A stretch of 56,569 bases of DNA from an uncultured Bacteroides sp. (GTDB lineage Bacteria; Bacteroidota; Bacteroidia; Bacteroidales; Bacteroidaceae). Shown piece by piece: positions 26,861-33,927 of the stretch (within the stretch, counting starts at the first letter, position 1; every line of letters begins with the position of its first letter). Made by a program: the position numbers and the translations under genes. The stretch lies in contig CAMTPA010000005.1 of the NCBI GenBank assembly GCA_947074275.1, positions 1 through 56,569 of the forward strand, in the 5' to 3' direction. The notes beneath the pieces were generated by a model. The model searched no databases and was not told the origin of the DNA. It saw nothing but the letters and a program-made list of their open reading frames with translations.

Positions 26861-27760
26861 ATGTGGTTATTACTTGCTTTCACGTCGGCAGCCTTACTTG
26901 GTTTTTACGATGTGTTCAAAAAGAAAGCTCTACAAAATAATGCTGTATTGCCTGTACTGGGTTTAAACACAATATTCTCAAGTCTCATTTTCCTTCCTTT
27001 TATCTTGCTTTCGGCAGCAGGTGTGGGCATCTCTCCCGACAGTATGTTCTATGTACCCTCTGCTGGCTGGGAGGTTCATAAGTTTATCTTATTAAAATCT
27101 TTTATTGTACTCTCATCTTGGATATTTGGCTATTTTGGAATGAAGCATTTGCCAATCACCATTGTTGGGCCTATCAATGCTACTCGCCCTGTGATGGTAC
27201 TTGTGGGGGCAATGCTTATTTTTGGCGAACGGCTCAATTTGTATCAATGGATTGGTGTATTGCTTGCTATCTTCTCTTTTTTCTTGCTCAGTCGTTCGGG
27301 AAAAAAAGAGGGTATCAACTTCAGTAAAAACAAATGGATACTGTTTATCGTGATGGCGGCTATAATGGGTGCGATAAGTGGGCTTTACGACAAGTATCTG
27401 ATGAAGCAGCTTCATCCGATGCTGGTGCAGTCGTGGTACAACATTTATCAAGTATTTATAATGTGTCCTATTTTGGCACTCCTTTGGTGGCCCAAACGAA
27501 AAACAACCACACCTTTTCGTTGGGAGTGGACTATTATTCTGATTTCTATATTTTTGTGTGCGGCCGATTTTGTTTATTTCTATGCGTTGAGCTATCAAGA
27601 TTCGATGATTTCTATTGTGTCTATGGTTCGCCGTGGTAGTGTCATTGTCTCCTTCGCTTTTGGTGCGATGGTGTTTCACGAGAAAAACCTCCGTAGCAAA
27701 GCCATCGATTTGGCTTTGATTTTGATTGGTATGATTTTCCTTTATATAGGGACTCGATGA
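26861..27760 (+). CDS. EamA family (drug/metabolite superfamily) transporter
   Basis: Inner-membrane protein, 299 aa, with ten predicted helices in two EamA halves (roughly 1-145 and 155-299). The first half begins LLLAFTSAALLGFYDVFKKKAL and includes ITIVGPINATRPVMV; the second half has AIMGAISGLYDKYLM. The family exports or imports small metabolites; substrate cannot be inferred. It is closely linked to truA without obvious functional relation and is followed by a hairpin terminator. Confidence 0.85.
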   Translation: MWLLLAFTSAALLGFYDVFKKKALQNNAVLPVLGLNTIFSSLIFLPFILLSAAGVGISPDSMFYVPSAGWEVHKFILLKSFIVLSSWIFGYFGMKHLPITIVGPINATRPVMVLVGAMLIFGERLNLYQWIGVLLAIFSFFLLSRSGKKEGINFSKNKWILFIVMAAIMGAISGLYDKYLMKQLHPMLVQSWYNIYQVFIMCPILALLWWPKRKTTTPFRWEWTIILISIFLCAADFVYFYALSYQDSMISIVSMVRRGSVIVSFAFGAMVFHEKNLRSKAIDLALILIGMIFLYIGTR

Positions 27761-27766
27761 TAAAAC

Positions 27767-27826
27767 AATGCTTGCTCCAAACTTATATATTTTTATAAAA
27801 TTAGGAGTAAGCATTATTGTCTTTTT
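27767..27826 (+). terminator. Terminator after the EamA transporter gene
   Basis: AATGCTTGCTCC (27767-27778) pairs with GGAGTAAGCATT (27804-27815) across an AT-rich 25-base loop, with one mismatch-type position, followed by T-rich sequence at 27818-27836. Confidence 0.6.
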
Positions 27827-27905
27827 CTTTTTTTTCTTACTCAGTTTTTCACACCGCTACAACTTCTCTTTACTCTGTTCATTTATAATATAAAAGCTAA
27901 CCTTT

Positions 27906-28140
27906 CTTAGGAATAAGGTATAAGGCAGACAACTAAAACCAGGGATTAAAATAAATCTTGTCAACCAATAATAGGGATAAGGCTGTATTGTGACAACCCA
28001 TTTCAGGTTATCACAAAGTTTCACTGTTTTCAAGCTCTTGAAACTTTAGTTTCAACAAGGCGAAACTTTAGTTTCAACAAGGCGAAACTTTAGTTTCAAG
28101 GGGGAGAAACTTTTGTTTCAAGGCGGTGGAACTAAATGGG
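27906..28140 (-). repeat. Mosaic intergenic repeat, copy 2
   Basis: The block 27906-28015 is the reverse complement of 1787-1896 with few differences, including the 27-bp stem-loop at 27989-28015. Next to it, 28040-28127 holds four 22-bp units with GAAAC-N4-GTTTC cores, then the degenerate GGAACTAAAT unit at 28128, all in the same orientation as the array of copy 1. So the two modules are joined in opposite relative orientation in the two copies. The strand given refers to the 110-bp block. It lies between the EamA and lutA genes and contains no reading frame. Confidence 0.8.
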
Positions 28141-28174
28141 CTGTTAATAGCTGATAAATGGAGTATGTGATACC

Positions 28175-28182
28175 TACCTTTG
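28175..28182 (+). promoter_or_regulatory. -7 box upstream of the lut operon
   Basis: TACCTTTG fits TAnnTTTG; the transcript would start near 28189 with a leader of about 100 nt before lutA. No clear -33 TTTG is seen. Confidence 0.45.
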
Positions 28183-28290
28183 GCAAGCGAATTCATTACT
28201 TTTAAACCAAATGCTTTTTCATCGTGTTTTATATAAGTTGCATCAATCAACAGAAGAAGTGCATTGAATAAATCTAAATAAAACCCTGAA

Positions 28291-29031
28291 ATGAAAGTAG
28301 GATATTTTGTACCTTGCTATGTAGATGCTCTTGCACCACAAGCAGCTATCTCTACCTATCGATTACTCCAACGTTTTGATGTGGATGTTCATTTTATAGA
28401 GCAAGCTGCTTGTTGTGGATTGCCGCTCTATGATATGGGCTACCAGAAAAAGGCTTGTGCGATGGAAAAAAATGTTGCCGAGCTGTTTGCTCAATACGAT
28501 TACGTGGTGATACCATCGGGCATCTGCACCGACCAGTTTCGCACCTTGTTTGAAACGGAAGCTTTGACCGAAGAAACCAAACGTGTACGCAATTCCATAT
28601 ATGATGTGGTGGAGTTTTTGCACGATGTGCTGAAAGTAGATAAATTGCCTTGGGCGCATTTCCCTCACAAGGTGGCACTTCACAATGGTTGCCACTCATT
28701 GCGTTATCTGCGCCATGCCCGGTCTACCGAATTAATGGAACCGAACTTTTCTAAAACAGAAGATTTATTGAAACTGGTAGATGGGTTGGAAGTGGCCTAT
28801 GCCGAGCGGAGGGATGAATGCTGTGGTTTTGGTGGCACATTCTCTGTTTGGGATAAAAGCTGTGCCGGACAAATGGGGCTGGATAAAGTGTCGGACTACC
28901 AGCGAAATGGATTGCAATATGTCACTTCTGCCGATTTCTCTTGCTTGTTGCATCAGCAGTGCATTGCCAACAAGCACGGAGTTGATATAAAGACCTATTA
29001 CATTTCTGAAATACTTAATGGAGACGTTTAG
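28291..29031 (+). CDS. lutA: L-lactate oxidation subunit LutA (Fe-S, CCG domains)
   Basis: Cytoplasmic Fe-S protein of the LutA/YkgE type, 246 aa, with two CCG-type cysteine-rich domains: ACCGLPLYDMG in the first (about residues 44-54) and ECCGFGGTFSVW in the second (about residues 173-184). Together with LutB and LutC it oxidises L-lactate to pyruvate. First gene of lutABC; lutB starts 3 bp after its stop. Confidence 0.93.
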   Translation: MKVGYFVPCYVDALAPQAAISTYRLLQRFDVDVHFIEQAACCGLPLYDMGYQKKACAMEKNVAELFAQYDYVVIPSGICTDQFRTLFETEALTEETKRVRNSIYDVVEFLHDVLKVDKLPWAHFPHKVALHNGCHSLRYLRHARSTELMEPNFSKTEDLLKLVDGLEVAYAERRDECCGFGGTFSVWDKSCAGQMGLDKVSDYQRNGLQYVTSADFSCLLHQQCIANKHGVDIKTYYISEILNGDV

Positions 29032-29034
29032 ACT

Positions 29035-30432
29035 ATGAAACAGGTAAACCAAGTAGAAAATGGAGCCAAGTTTTTGGCAGATACAGCCCATTGGAAAAGT
29101 CACGACAAGTGCTTGTGGGCTGCTCGTATGCGTCGTGATGAGGTGGCGCAACAGATTCCTGAGTGGGAACAAATGCGTTTGCTTGCATCCAATATCAAAC
29201 GTCATACTTTGTCCAATCTCGATGTGTATCTCGAAGAGTTTGAGAAAAACGCTACTGCAAATGGCATTCACGTGCATTGGGCTATCGACGGTGATGAGCA
29301 CAACGAGATTGTTTACAACATTTTTAAAGAACACAACGTAAAAGTAGTGACCAAAGGCAAATCGATGCTGATGGACGAGTGTGGTATGCGCGAGTATATG
29401 GGCGAACGAGGCATTGAGATATTTGAGGCCGATTTAGGAGAGCGCATTCAGCAGTTGAGTGGAGAACGAGCTTCGCACATTGTGATGCCTGCTATACACA
29501 AGCTGCGAGGAGATGTAGCTGAGCTATTTGCCGAAAAGATGGGTAGTGATCCTAAAAACGATGATCCACATTATCTGAATAGTGTGATGCGTGAAGATAT
29601 GCGAAAGAACTACATTAAAGTAGATGCTGGGATGAGTGGCGCAAATTTTGCTATTGCCGAAACAGGGGGGATTGTAGTGTGTACCAATGAAGGAAACGCC
29701 GATATAAGTGCCAATGTCCCACCATTGTATGTAGTGAGTGTGGGTATTGAAAAATTAATTCCTCGTGCTTCGGACGTACCTCTTTTCGTTCGTTTGTTGT
29801 CGCGCAGTGCATTGGGCTTTCACGTCACACAATACACCTCGCACTATCACGGCCCAAGGCAAGGACAAGAGATGCACATTGTCATAGTAGACAATGGACG
29901 CACTGATAGGCTTGCTACTCCAGGATATTCGGATGTGCTGAAGTGTATTCGTTGTTCGGCCTGTTTAAATACCTGTCCTATCTTTCGTCGCACTGGTGGC
30001 TTGAGCTATGATGCACCCTATATGGGGCCTATTGGCATAGTGCTCGAACCGAGTTATGATTTGCATCGTTATGCGCAGTTGCCCTACGCTTGTACTCACT
30101 GTGGGTCGTGTGGCAATGTCTGTCCTGTACACGTACCCATTCCATCGCTTGTGTTCCGCTGGCGAGACATAATTGTGGAAAAGAAAGAAGACCAGCTGGC
30201 GCATCGTCTCGAAATGGATGTGAGCGAGAAAGCGTTGAAGAGTGAATATCGCTTGGTGTGGGCCGAAAAAGTGGCTTTGGCGGCGTTGAAGCATATTCCA
30301 AAAGTATTGCTCAACTCCAAGCTCAATCCGTGGGCGGCGGAGCATACCAATCCCGAAGCACCACAAGAAACATTTCGTGAGTATTATAAGAAAGAACAAA
30401 AACAGAAGCAACAAACTGATAATAAAGAGTAG
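29035..30432 (+). CDS. lutB: Lactate utilization Fe-S protein LutB
   Basis: LutB/LldF family, 465 aa. An N-terminal LUD-like domain (about 60-290, with GITNAxx-like segment replaced by FAIAETGGIVVCTNEGN) is followed by two 4Fe-4S motifs, CIRCSACLNTCP at about 304-315 and CTHCGSCGNVCPVH at about 353-366, and a C-terminal extension. It likely passes electrons between LutA and LutC and on to the respiratory chain. Tightly spaced between lutA (3 bp) and lutC (6 bp). Confidence 0.93.
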   Translation: MKQVNQVENGAKFLADTAHWKSHDKCLWAARMRRDEVAQQIPEWEQMRLLASNIKRHTLSNLDVYLEEFEKNATANGIHVHWAIDGDEHNEIVYNIFKEHNVKVVTKGKSMLMDECGMREYMGERGIEIFEADLGERIQQLSGERASHIVMPAIHKLRGDVAELFAEKMGSDPKNDDPHYLNSVMREDMRKNYIKVDAGMSGANFAIAETGGIVVCTNEGNADISANVPPLYVVSVGIEKLIPRASDVPLFVRLLSRSALGFHVTQYTSHYHGPRQGQEMHIVIVDNGRTDRLATPGYSDVLKCIRCSACLNTCPIFRRTGGLSYDAPYMGPIGIVLEPSYDLHRYAQLPYACTHCGSCGNVCPVHVPIPSLVFRWRDIIVEKKEDQLAHRLEMDVSEKALKSEYRLVWAEKVALAALKHIPKVLLNSKLNPWAAEHTNPEAPQETFREYYKKEQKQKQQTDNKE

Positions 30433-30438
30433 GGTGTT

Positions 30439-31044
30439 ATGGCTACGGAAATAAGAAATTCAAGAGATATTATTCTCGAAAAGATAAAAAATGGCAAACC
30501 GCATTTGGTAAATTTGCCCGATGTGCCTTTGTTTGCCTATCCCGGAGACTTGCAAGCAAGCTTTATTCAACATCTCACAGGGTTTGATGGAAAAGCTGAG
30601 TGTTTTGACATGCGCGAGCAAGCAATAGAGTGGCTGAACAGTCAGCTGGATAAGGGTACGAAATGTATATTCTCGGCAATTCCTGAATATGCAGGAACTA
30701 TTGTATTGAACGATTTAAAAGACCCACACGATGCGCATAGGGTTGATATTTGTATTGGTGAAGGGGTGCTTGGGGTAGCAGAAACGGGGTCGGTATGGGT
30801 TACAAATGAGTCACTTGGTTTGGCCGCTGCTGCGCTACTTTCTACCGATTTATATTTGCTGCTTGATAGAGCAACTCTAAAAAGTGGGTTGCACGAAGCG
30901 TATGCTACGCTAAAACTAAATGAGCATCAATATGGCTCATTCTATACAGGGCCTTCGGCCACGGCAGATATTGAAGCCATCCACGTTACAGGTGCGCAAG
31001 GTGAAATTAGTTTGACGGTGCTGTTGTATGGTAGAAAAGATTGA
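30439..31044 (+). CDS. lutC: Lactate utilization protein LutC (LUD domain)
   Basis: LutC/YkgG family, 201 aa, a single LUD domain; VGEGVLGVAETGSVWV-type segment (around residues 109-123) is the domain hallmark. Shorter than average but complete. The third component of the lactate oxidation complex. The next gene, 20 bp downstream, encodes a probable monocarboxylate channel, which strengthens the lactate reading. Confidence 0.9.
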   Translation: MATEIRNSRDIILEKIKNGKPHLVNLPDVPLFAYPGDLQASFIQHLTGFDGKAECFDMREQAIEWLNSQLDKGTKCIFSAIPEYAGTIVLNDLKDPHDAHRVDICIGEGVLGVAETGSVWVTNESLGLAAAALLSTDLYLLLDRATLKSGLHEAYATLKLNEHQYGSFYTGPSATADIEAIHVTGAQGEISLTVLLYGRKD

Positions 31045-31064
31045 GTAACCTAATAGAATAAGTA

Positions 31065-31640
31065 ATGGAAATAGAAGAAAGAATAGAAGTTCAAAAGCAG
31101 ATAAACCCAGATGTGTTGGGGCTGTGGGCTTTTGCTTTTGCTACTTTTTTAGGCAATGTCTCTTCTCTTGGTTTTTGGGGTGAGACAAGTATGATGATTG
31201 GTACTGCTATTTTTCTGGGTGGAGTAGGACAAATTATTGGTGGCTGGTTTTGCAATCAGCGGAATGATTTGTTTGGGCTGGTTGCTTTTACTTGCTTTGG
31301 ACTGTTTTGGGTTGCAAATGGTGTAGAGTCTTTGCTATTAGGTGTTGGTTTGCTAAAATCTCCTGCTTTGCTCGAAACTGGTTGGTATTTGTGTTTGTGG
31401 ACTGTTTTTTCGTTGATGCTTACATTGGGTAGTTTGAAAAAAACACGTGTGCTTACTGTGACGCTTGTCTTTGTAGTACTGCTTCTTTTCTTGAAAATGA
31501 TTGGGGTGTGGTGCGGATGTAAAGCTTTGATAGATATTGGTTCGGTGTGTGGTATAATCAGTGCTGTATTGGCAATGTATATTGCTTTCTATAATTTTAT
31601 CACAGCTTTGGTTGGTAAATGTTGGTTGCCAATGAGATGA
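31065..31640 (+). CDS. GPR1/FUN34/YaaH (SatP-like) monocarboxylate transporter
   Basis: Inner-membrane protein, 191 aa, with six predicted helices. The opening NPDVLGLWAFAFATFLGN is a variant of the NPxPLGL motif of the acetate uptake family, and AIFLGGVGQIIGGW (about residues 47-60) matches its second signature. Family members carry acetate, succinate or lactate with protons. Its position right behind lutABC suggests it supplies or exports a lactate-pathway acid. Last gene of the operon, followed by a bidirectional terminator. Confidence 0.85.
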   Translation: MEIEERIEVQKQINPDVLGLWAFAFATFLGNVSSLGFWGETSMMIGTAIFLGGVGQIIGGWFCNQRNDLFGLVAFTCFGLFWVANGVESLLLGVGLLKSPALLETGWYLCLWTVFSLMLTLGSLKKTRVLTVTLVFVVLLLFLKMIGVWCGCKALIDIGSVCGIISAVLAMYIAFYNFITALVGKCWLPMR

Positions 31641-31663
31641 GGTTTAAAATGATAGATATATAA

Positions 31664-31705
31664 AAGATGGGACAAATGAATTATACGATTCATTTGCCCC
31701 ATCTT
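31664..31705. terminator. Bidirectional terminator after the lut operon
   Basis: AAGATGGGACAAATGAAT (31664-31681) pairs with ATTCATTTGCCCCATCTT (31688-31705) with one mismatch and a 6-base loop. It serves the lut operon on the plus strand and the small gene 31731-31979 on the minus strand. Confidence 0.85.
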
Positions 31706-31730
31706 TATAGGATAACAGTGTTTTTGAAGC

Positions 31731-31979
31731 TTATATTTTCTTCAAGATAGACAGCTCTGTTTCTAAACGGCTGATTGATGCGTTCAATTTTTTCAAATCA
31801 AGGTCAATTAAATCCGATTTGTTAAACTCTTTATTCCCCAATTTTACTTTTTCCTCTCCATTGCGGTTGGTGGTAGCTATCACTTCCAATTCTTCTCCAT
31901 CCATTGATGTGATAAGCTCTTTGTATAGTACGTCGAGTCTCTCTAAAATATCGTTCTTCTTTTCTTTTGTGATAATCAT
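31731..31979 (-). CDS. Small uncharacterised protein, probably coiled coil
   Basis: An 82-aa charged protein without signal peptide or membrane helix. I do not recognise a family. Two amphipathic helical stretches (about 4-25 and 58-82, the latter LDLKKLNASISRLETELSIL) look coiled-coil-forming, separated by a short beta-rich middle with ELEVIATTNRNG. It is probably real: a near-canonical promoter lies 48 bp upstream (TTTG, 18 nt, TACTTTTG) and it has its own terminator. A small adaptor or modulator role is possible but unproven. Confidence 0.7.
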   Translation of the reverse strand: MIITKEKKNDILERLDVLYKELITSMDGEELEVIATTNRNGEEKVKLGNKEFNKSDLIDLDLKKLNASISRLETELSILKKI

Positions 31980-32026
31980 ATTTGTCTTTTGGAATTAAAA
32001 AATAATACTAATTGAAAATTGAGGTG

Positions 32027-32056
32027 CAAAAGTACACTTTTTCAGTTTTTGACAAA
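32027..32056 (-). promoter_or_regulatory. Canonical promoter of the 82-aa gene
   Basis: On the minus strand TTTG (32053-32056), an 18-nt spacer and TACTTTTG (32027-32034) match the Bacteroidota -33/-7 pattern. Confidence 0.7.
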
Positions 32057-32106
32057 CTGCTTTAGATATATTTAAAACAAAGAATGTGCAGATAGGGTGG
32101 AATAAA

Positions 32107-32141
32107 AAAACGCTTTTCATTGCAATGATGAAAAGCGTTTT
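32107..32141 (-). terminator. Terminator of the tRNA-Thr gene
   Basis: A perfect 14-bp stem, AAAACGCTTTTCAT (32107-32120) with ATGAAAAGCGTTTT (32128-32141), 7-base loop, followed on the minus strand by a T-run (32104-32110). It lies 10 bp past the tRNA 3' end. Confidence 0.9.
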
Positions 32142-32151
32142 CTGAAAAGTG

Positions 32152-32225
32152 AGCCTCTTGTCGGATTCGAACCAACGACCCCGAGATTACAAATCACGTG
32201 CTCTGGCCAACTGAGCTAAAGAGGC
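32152..32225 (-). tRNA. tRNA-Thr (anticodon TGT)
   Basis: A 74-nt cloverleaf read on the minus strand: acceptor GCCTCTT/AAGAGGC, D arm with AGCTCAGTTGG, anticodon stem CGTGA/TCTCG-type with loop TTTGTAA giving anticodon TGT (reads ACA), T loop TTCGAAT in a perfect GTTGG/CCGAC stem, discriminator T. The CCA end is not encoded, which is usual in this phylum. It has its own terminator. Confidence 0.95.
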
Positions 32226-32334
32226 ATTACTGTTTTGCGGGTGCAAAGGTAGTGGTAATTTTGATAAATCCAAATGTTTTAGCTAAAAATATTTATCTAT
32301 CCTATTGCTGAGTTGTTCTATCAATTCTTTTTTC

Positions 32335-32342
32335 TATTTTTG
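32335..32342 (+). promoter_or_regulatory. -7 box of the thioredoxin-like lipoprotein gene
   Basis: TATTTTTG fits TAnnTTTG; GTTG at 32312-32315 is a partial -33 at 19-nt spacing. Transcription would start near 32349. Confidence 0.55.
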
Positions 32343-32370
32343 TTTCAAATAATTAGATAACAAAAATAGA

Positions 32371-32973
32371 ATGAAAAAAATAGTTTTGAATATTGCTGGA
32401 TTGGCTTTGGTCGCGTTGGGTTTTTCATCTTGTGCAAACAAACCAACAGCCGAACCCACGCAAGTAGAAGTTACCGACTTGACATCGGCAGACATTGTAA
32501 GTCTCAATCCTGAGGCAGATAGTACTGGTTATATTGTGAAAGTAGGACAAATGGCCCCCGATTTTACGATTGCTTTGACCGATGGAAAAGAGATAAGTTT
32601 AAGTGCGTTGCGTGGCAAGGTTGTGATGTTGCAATTTACAGCAAGTTGGTGTGGTGTATGTCGCAAAGAGATGCCTTATATAGAAAAAGACATTTGGTTG
32701 AAACATAAAAACAATTCTGATTTTGCTTTGATTGGTATCGATCGCGACGAACCACTCGATGTGGTGATTGAGTTTGCAAAATCTACAGGTGTGACTTATC
32801 CGATGGGACTTGACCCCAACGCTGATATTTTTGCGAAATATGCTTTGCGTAAATCGGGCATTACACGCAATGTGTTGATAGGGAAAGATGGAAAAATCGT
32901 GATGCTTACTCGCTTGTTTAATGAAGAAGAGTTTGCGGCTCTCACGGATAAGATAAATGAGATGCTAAAATAA
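32371..32973 (+). CDS. TlpA-like thiol-disulfide oxidoreductase lipoprotein
   Basis: Periplasm-facing lipoprotein, 200 aa: lipobox FSSC (Cys21), a linker of about 35 residues, then a thioredoxin fold of the AhpC-TSA/TlpA group (about 57-200). The redox motif is WCGVC (C94, C97) in QFTASWCGVCRKEMP, and the cis-Pro segment is near SGITRNVLIG. Such proteins reduce periplasmic disulfides or pass electrons to partner enzymes; the partner is unknown. Monocistronic, with its own promoter and a strong terminator. Confidence 0.9.
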   Translation: MKKIVLNIAGLALVALGFSSCANKPTAEPTQVEVTDLTSADIVSLNPEADSTGYIVKVGQMAPDFTIALTDGKEISLSALRGKVVMLQFTASWCGVCRKEMPYIEKDIWLKHKNNSDFALIGIDRDEPLDVVIEFAKSTGVTYPMGLDPNADIFAKYALRKSGITRNVLIGKDGKIVMLTRLFNEEEFAALTDKINEMLK

Positions 32974-32999
32974 TATTACCGTTATATTTATACAAAAAG

Positions 33000-33054
33000 G
33001 CTTTGGCTATGCAGCAATTGTAATTTACTTGCTGCATAGCCAAAGCTTTTTTGT
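33000..33054. terminator. Bidirectional terminator after the TlpA-like gene
   Basis: A perfect 18-bp stem, GCTTTGGCTATGCAGCAA (33000-33017) and its complement at 33029-33046, with an 11-base loop and T-rich sequence to 33054. It also lies just past the minus-strand methyltransferase gene. Confidence 0.9.
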
Positions 33055-33066
33055 TTATCTAAGCAG

Positions 33067-33801
33067 CTACTGCTTTCTTGTTAAGCGTGCCAAGTAGTTG
33101 TAATGCTCTCCTTCTTTTAGCAATTGGGCTTCAAATCCATATTCTGCCGCATAAAGACTGAGGGTTTGAAAGTCGATGTAAAGCCAATCAAATGTTTCTC
33201 CTTGGATGTTTTTATACTCCATTCTAAAATCAATCTCACCATAATAATCTCCGGCCAAATCGATAAGAAAACTACCATCTTCGTCTTCAAAAAGATACTT
33301 CAAGTCGCTTGAGTCTAAAATAACCGACCCGTTGGGTTGAAGCAATTGTTTCATTCGGATAAAGAAGGCTGGCATATTACCAAGTTTGCCAATGATGCCC
33401 GAACCGTTCATCAACATCAAAATCGTATCAAACGTGTCGGTAAAAGTAGGTTCGAATAGATTGGCTACTTGAGCGTTGAGTACTCCACGTCTTTTCATAG
33501 TCTCTACCGAAAGAGGGGAAATATCTATTGCACAAACCTCTTTGCCCATATCTTGCAAGGCAAGCGAATGACAACCACTGCCACCACCTACATCTAAAAT
33601 TTTGCCCGATGCTAATTGCAATGCTTCTTGTTCGAGAGAAGGCATCTGAGTGAATGAACGAAAAAGAGTTTTTACAGGAATTTCATCTTCATCGAATTGA
33701 GAAGAGTGTACACGGAGTTTTCCCGCTCTTCCTTTGGTGAAATATTCGTGAATAGCGGTTCCCATAGGGTCTTTTTCGGGGCTAAGTGTAGCAGTATTCA
33801 T
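33067..33801 (-). CDS. Class I SAM-dependent methyltransferase
   Basis: Cytoplasmic methyltransferase, 244 aa. Motif I ILDVGGGSGCHSLAL lies at about 68-82, with the acidic ribose-binding residue in VCAIDISPLSVE, and a motif IV-like TILMLMNGSGII. It lacks features of any named subgroup, so the substrate is unknown; small-molecule rather than RNA or protein methylation is a guess from the fold. A -7 box at 33834-33841 gives it a short leader. It is divergent from the M23 peptidase gene. Confidence 0.82.
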   Translation of the reverse strand: MNTATLSPEKDPMGTAIHEYFTKGRAGKLRVHSSQFDEDEIPVKTLFRSFTQMPSLEQEALQLASGKILDVGGGSGCHSLALQDMGKEVCAIDISPLSVETMKRRGVLNAQVANLFEPTFTDTFDTILMLMNGSGIIGKLGNMPAFFIRMKQLLQPNGSVILDSSDLKYLFEDEDGSFLIDLAGDYYGEIDFRMEYKNIQGETFDWLYIDFQTLSLYAAEYGFEAQLLKEGEHYNYLARLTRKQ

Positions 33802-33833
33802 TATGTCAAATGTTTATAGTTAGTAACCATCTG

Positions 33834-33870
33834 CAAAGATATGGATTTCATATAAAAACAGTTATCTTTG
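33834..33870. promoter_or_regulatory. Back-to-back -7 boxes of divergent genes
   Basis: Minus-strand TATCTTTG at 33834-33841 serves the methyltransferase and plus-strand TATCTTTG at 33863-33870 serves the M23 peptidase gene. The boxes are only 21 bp apart, so polymerase bound at one may interfere with the other. Confidence 0.6.
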
Positions 33871-33927
33871 CCCGTATAATAATGGAGCTGCGTGATAGCA
33901 ACTCCTTGTTTTTAGATAATTGTATAG

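Noticed and set aside
27113..27814. 233-aa frame antisense to the EamA transporter gene
   Set aside because: His/Arg/Asn-rich composition typical of antisense frames; the plus-strand gene is unambiguous.
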